Source of the DNA: Bog-473 sp963766995
GTDB taxonomy: Bacteria; Actinomycetota; Acidimicrobiia; Acidimicrobiales; RAAP-2
Assembly: GCA_963766995.1 (NCBI GenBank)
Contig: CAVYCE010000003.1
Span: 558,001 to 622,000, forward strand
Reading direction: 5' to 3'
DNA length: 64,000 nt
In this document: one piece after another, positions 60,459-64,000 of the stretch
Position numbering within the stretch: position 1 is the first letter of the stretch
Layout: the number at the start of each line of letters is the position of its first letter
Notes under the pieces: model-generated
Databases searched by the model: none
Told to the model about the DNA's origin: nothing
What the model saw: the letters and a program-made list of their open reading frames with translations, nothing else
Position numbers and translations under genes: made by a program

Positions 60459-61271
60459 CTAGCCGCTCTTCCCACCCGCGCCAGTCAACTCCTCACAAGT
60501 CACCGCCGCCTGGAACAGGGCCAGCGCCGATGCGCCGTCAACGACCTGCGGATAGTGGGGAGCGATCAGGATCACCGCATCCGTCGCCGTGTTGATATCA
60601 GCACAGATGGAGGAAAACACCGGCTCGAGAGAACTCAGCAATGGCAGAAGCGCTGCCGGCAGTTCGATCGGCTTCACAGTCGGGAACTTCAATGCACTGG
60701 CACCCGGGATTTCGCCAAAAGCGATGGTGAGGTCATCGCCCAGCTCGGAGAGTGCACCAACTGCTACCAGTGCTGGATTGGCGGTGTTGCAGCCGGTGGC
60801 CAAGCCCAGCGTGGTCTCGATCGTTGAAGTTGGAAGCACCTTGAGCGATGCATCGAGCTCGGTCAAGAGCTTGGCCGTCTCTGCATTGAGGGCCGCGGCC
60901 GCACAGGTGACCGCTGGTGGGAGCGACGAGGACGTGGGCGGCGCAGTGAGGAGCGGCGGGGTGCTGATGGTGCCCGTCGGAAATGGTGCGACCGGTCCGA
61001 GTGAAAATCCATTGAGTGCCGTCGAAGATGTCAAGGGTGCGGCGGCTGGCGTTGGAGGTGCCGCCGGTACCGGCGCCGCGGTCACTGGCACAGGGTGCTG
61101 AAAGGTCACACCGCTCAGCGGTTTGAGTGCTGCCACCGGCTTCCAGTGGGTGAGGCTGGGGGCCAGCAGGGCCACGACTACCACCGCTATCAGGACGGAG
61201 TAGATGCGCCCGTCGGTAATGCCATGCCGAGTCCGCCACTTCACCGGCGCCGCATTTTCCTCGGTGTTCAT
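60459..61271 (-). CDS. Membrane-anchored Pro/Ala-rich protein, unknown function
   Basis: A 270-residue protein. A short cytoplasmic N-terminus is followed by one membrane helix (about residues 24-40, IYSVLIAVVVVALLAP), a Pro/Ala-rich spacer (45-85), and an extracytoplasmic domain with four cysteines (CAAAALNAE to CEELTG). The ATG overlaps the stop of the LivHMG fusion by 4 bp (ATGA), so it is coupled to the transporter. No periplasmic binding-protein fold is recognised; it may be a substrate-capture or assembly partner. Confidence 0.65.
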   Translation of the reverse strand: MNTEENAAPVKWRTRHGITDGRIYSVLIAVVVVALLAPSLTHWKPVAALKPLSGVTFQHPVPVTAAPVPAAPPTPAAAPLTSSTALNGFSLGPVAPFPTGTISTPPLLTAPPTSSSLPPAVTCAAAALNAETAKLLTELDASLKVLPTSTIETTLGLATGCNTANPALVAVGALSELGDDLTIAFGEIPGASALKFPTVKPIELPAALLPLLSSLEPVFSSICADINTATDAVILIAPHYPQVVDGASALALFQAAVTCEELTGAGGKSG

Positions 61272-64000
61272 TGCGCACCCTCCTGGGCCAGTGGCATTGC
61301 CGCGCCGCTCCGATTGATGAGTCGCTCATCGGTGCCGAGGTAGGCAGCAATGACCACCGGGTCGTGGCTCACCTGTTCCGGAGTGCCCTCGGCAATCATG
61401 GAGCCCAGCGCCATGCAGTACATCCGATCACTGATGGCGCTCACCAATGGGAGGTCATGCTCAATGATGAGCACGGTAGCCCGCAATTCTCGACTGATGC
61501 GGACCACCAGTGGTGCGAACGCTTCGACTTCTCGCTGAGCGATGCCGGCTGTTGGTTCATCGAGGAGCAAGAGCTTGGCATCCTGAGCGATGAGGCAACT
61601 CAGTTCCACAATGCGCCTCGTGCCCGTGGACAGCGTGGCGATCGGCGACTCGGCATAACGACCGAGCCCGAGAAAGGCGATGATCTCCCCCGCTTCACTC
61701 TGTTTACGTCTTTCAGCTCTCCGGGAAGGCGGAAGCGAGAGCAAGGAGGGGATGAACTCGCTGTGCTCCCGGGATTCCAGCGCTACTTGTACGGCTTCGC
61801 GAACAGTGAGGTCACCGAACAAACGGGCATCCTGAAAGATGCGTCCCATGCCCCATCGGGCCCGCTGGTGAGCAGACATCCCACTCACCTCTGTACCGAA
61901 GAGCTCAATGGTGCCGCTCCCGAGGCGCACGAAACCGCTCAACGCGTTCATCAGAGTGGATTTACCCGCTCCGTTTGCACCGATCAGTCCGACGGTCTCG
62001 CCATCATTGGCAAAGAGCGAAATGTCGTTCAGAATCGCACGTCCGCCCAAGGCGACGTTGATGTCTCGAGCCACCAACACGGGACCAGCCGTGCTGCTCT
62101 CCCCGTGAGTGGGCTTGGCGGTGGATGCCGGAAACGCCTTTTTCACTACTACCGGCTCCGATTCCTCTTGTTCATCCACCGCGGCCAGGCGAGTGGCCAG
62201 CCATTCATAGGCGGTATCGCGCAACGTGTACACCACCGAGATCAATCCCCCCGGCAAGTACAGCAGGAGGAGGAGGAGGCCGACGCCGCTCGTCAGCAGC
62301 ACCACGTCAGTCGAGCTGCCGAATACGGCTGGCAAGCCGATGACGTACACAGTGCCGAGAATGGCGCCGGACACCGTGCCCAGTCCTCCGATAATGACAA
62401 TGGCCAGGATCTGCAACGACAGGGTGGCGCCGAAGTTGGAGATGTCGAAGTTCACCCTGAGACCGGCCAGGAGACCACCCGACAATGCGGCCACTCCGGC
62501 GGTGAAAGCGAACACGGACAGCTTCACCAGCGAAGGTGAGACGGTGAGCGACTCGGCCCGCTCTTGATTTTCACGGACCGCGATGATCACGCGACCGACG
62601 CCTGTTTTCCTCCAATGAGCCACCGCCAGCGACAGTGCCACGAGAACGGCCAGACAGAGGTAGTAGTAGTTGCGCTCATTGGCCAAGTTGATGCCGAACA
62701 GGGTGCCCGGCGGTGTGGATAGTGATCCGCCCGCACCGGAAATGAAGGGCAATGGAAAGAACCACGTGCTGGCGGCCACCGCGAAGGCGAACGTCGTCAC
62801 CGGCAGCATGAGACCGCGGATGCGCAACGCCGGTGCCCCGACAAGCACACCGGCCAGCGCACCGAAGATGGTGGCGAATCCAACCGCAGCCCCGAAACTC
62901 AGTCCGTGAGCTTCGAAGGTGCCGGTGAGAACCGAACCCAATCCCACAAAGGCGAACTGCCCGAGAGAGAGCTGCCCACACCAACCCACGAGCACGGTGG
63001 TGGAGATGGCAGCCACTGCATAGAGCAGCACACGACTGACACTGAATAGGTCGCTCGATCCGGTGATGACCAGAGGCAGCGCCATGGCCAAGACGATGGC
63101 GGTCCCTGCGCTGAGTCGCGGCAACTGCCGGAAGAGGCGCCGTTGCAACAACACCGCCGGCACCGCCTTGGGCCGCGGAATGGCTACCAATGCCTCCGAT
63201 TGGGCGCCACCCACATCGGCCTTCCGAACCAGGAGGAGCACCAGAATGATGACGAAGAAGATGGCGTCGGCGGTTCCTCCATTGGTGGTGTTCACATTGA
63301 TGAAGGACTCAATGACGCCCATGCCAATGCCACCGGCCAGGGCCCAGGGCAGCGACGTCATTCGGCCCACCAGAGCGGCCGCCAGGGATGGGAGGAGAAT
63401 GCCTGGCCCAAACGGATCCTGAGGCACTCCGACCAACACACCCTGGATCGGGTTGTAGAGCACCACGGTGATGGCCGCCAATGCGCCACCCAGCGACCAC
63501 ACGTAGGTGGAGATTCGCTTGACACTTACGCCGGCCAGTTCGGCCGCGTCGGGATTCTCGGCCGAGGCCCGCATGGACATGCCCATGGGGGTGCGGGTGA
63601 GAAAGATGCCCAACACAATGACGATGGTGGGCACCAAGGCCAGGGCCAGGAAATCGCCCCCATTGAAGACGACATGCCCGATGGAGACCTGGCGGTTAAA
63701 GGGCACCGGATATCTGAACGTGCTGGTGCCCAATGGAAGCAGCAATTCGACCAGGTAAAACAGTTGCGCCAACCCGATGGTGGCGATCAGGACGACGATC
63801 CGCGGCGCATGGAAAAGCCGTCGGATCACGGTGAACTCCATCAGGGCACCCAGGACGGCGCCCATCAACGTGACCATGAGAAAACACAGCAGGTAATTGA
63901 TGTGGAAGGTCAGCACCAACTTGGCCAACACGCCGGCGCACAGTGAACCCAGCGCGCCGTAGGCGAAGTTCACGACGCCGGTGCATCGGTAAATGAGCAC
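61268..64000 (-). CDS. Branched-chain amino-acid-type ABC transporter, LivH-LivM-LivG fusion, partial
   Basis: The frame continues beyond the right edge; 910 residues are seen, lacking only the first part of LivH. Residues 1-270 are LivH-like permease (IYRCTGVVNFAYGALGSL, RASAENPDAAELAGV), about 300-610 LivM-like permease (GQLSLGQFAFVGLGS, AVRENQERAESL), and 650-910 the ATPase (GANGAGKST, signature LSTGT, LLLLDEPTAGI). The signature is not LSGGQ. The single polypeptide fuses both permeases with one ATPase. It likely imports a hydrophobic or aromatic acid or amino acid. The next gene is translationally coupled. Confidence 0.92.
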   Translation of the reverse strand: MLIYRCTGVVNFAYGALGSLCAGVLAKLVLTFHINYLLCFLMVTLMGAVLGALMEFTVIRRLFHAPRIVVLIATIGLAQLFYLVELLLPLGTSTFRYPVPFNRQVSIGHVVFNGGDFLALALVPTIVIVLGIFLTRTPMGMSMRASAENPDAAELAGVSVKRISTYVWSLGGALAAITVVLYNPIQGVLVGVPQDPFGPGILLPSLAAALVGRMTSLPWALAGGIGMGVIESFINVNTTNGGTADAIFFVIILVLLLVRKADVGGAQSEALVAIPRPKAVPAVLLQRRLFRQLPRLSAGTAIVLAMALPLVITGSSDLFSVSRVLLYAVAAISTTVLVGWCGQLSLGQFAFVGLGSVLTGTFEAHGLSFGAAVGFATIFGALAGVLVGAPALRIRGLMLPVTTFAFAVAASTWFFPLPFISGAGGSLSTPPGTLFGINLANERNYYYLCLAVLVALSLAVAHWRKTGVGRVIIAVRENQERAESLTVSPSLVKLSVFAFTAGVAALSGGLLAGLRVNFDISNFGATLSLQILAIVIIGGLGTVSGAILGTVYVIGLPAVFGSSTDVVLLTSGVGLLLLLLYLPGGLISVVYTLRDTAYEWLATRLAAVDEQEESEPVVVKKAFPASTAKPTHGESSTAGPVLVARDINVALGGRAILNDISLFANDGETVGLIGANGAGKSTLMNALSGFVRLGSGTIELFGTEVSGMSAHQRARWGMGRIFQDARLFGDLTVREAVQVALESREHSEFIPSLLSLPPSRRAERRKQSEAGEIIAFLGLGRYAESPIATLSTGTRRIVELSCLIAQDAKLLLLDEPTAGIAQREVEAFAPLVVRISRELRATVLIIEHDLPLVSAISDRMYCMALGSMIAEGTPEQVSHDPVVIAAYLGTDERLINRSGAAMPLAQEGAQ

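Noticed and set aside
61271..62539. 422-codon plus-strand frame inside the LivHMG fusion
   Set aside because: Antisense shadow, rich in Gln, His and Gly from the complementary codons.
1..64000. CRISPR arrays, insertion sequences, prophage
   Set aside because: No regularly spaced repeats, transposase, integrase or phage structural genes were found on either strand.

Overview
The window reads as a GC-rich (roughly 60%) chromosomal segment from an actinomycete-type bacterium, most likely a member of the Acidimicrobiia or a related uncultured actinobacterial line. The support is gene content, not a database match: a mec-cysO-cysM cysteine operon of the mycobacterial type, an Lsr2-like nucleoid protein, an F420-type luciferase-like oxidoreductase, two cytochromes P450, a HadA/HadB-like dehydratase pair, a DUF402 protein, and frequent GTG/TTG starts with 4-bp ATGA/GTGA overlaps. 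I see no rRNA, no free-standing tRNA, no CRISPR array, no insertion sequence and no integrase. The only RNA gene is tmRNA (ssrA) directly after smpB.

Layout. 1-3969 (minus): a cut-off serine hydrolase, a sulfatase, a DUF1330 protein, a frameshifted TetR regulator and a LON-domain protein, preceded by a possible small gene with an in-frame TGA. 4438-6921 (plus): SDR, P450 and DUF302 protein. 6887-9299 (minus): GntR-ATPase-permease exporter operon with a palindromic operator. 9333-14116: DUF402 protein, an operon in which a DoxX-like membrane protein sits between two MaoC-type dehydratase subunits, a crotonase remnant, a nitroreductase, a glycosyltransferase and a thioesterase. 14162-24571: housekeeping and accessory genes including rdgB-rph, an MBL hydrolase, a large GT-C-like membrane protein, a sarcosine-oxidase-like enzyme, a Phd/Doc-like toxin-antitoxin pair and cysM. 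24601-26322: cysO and mec back to back with smpB-ssrA.

26410-42602 is accessory and rich in exported proteins: a secreted serine hydrolase, an S53 (sedolisin) peptidase, a GH92 alpha-mannosidase-like enzyme, a Tat-exported phospholipase-C-like phosphoesterase and an HtrA-type protease. It also holds a Baeyer-Villiger monooxygenase fused to an esterase, divergent from a PhyH dioxygenase and a limonene-epoxide-hydrolase-like gene broken by an amber codon. These three suggest a terpenoid or cyclic-ketone breakdown locus.

42655-48782 carries an Lsr2 variant with a probable leaderless promoter, small unknown genes, a P450-TetR-LLM operon behind a perfect 17-bp palindrome, and an ABC1/UbiB kinase. 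48873-60455 is an L-rhamnose and rhamnoside locus: bifunctional aldolase/dehydrogenase, GH78 alpha-L-rhamnosidase, two esterases, a GH3 glycosidase and, divergently, L-rhamnose isomerase overlapping an acyl-CoA ligase. Two similar LacI-type palindromes lie in the divergent promoter. The combination suggests use of acylated or aryl rhamnosides. The right edge (60459-64000) is a LivH-LivM-LivG triple fusion, cut by the window end, translationally coupled to an unknown membrane-anchored protein.
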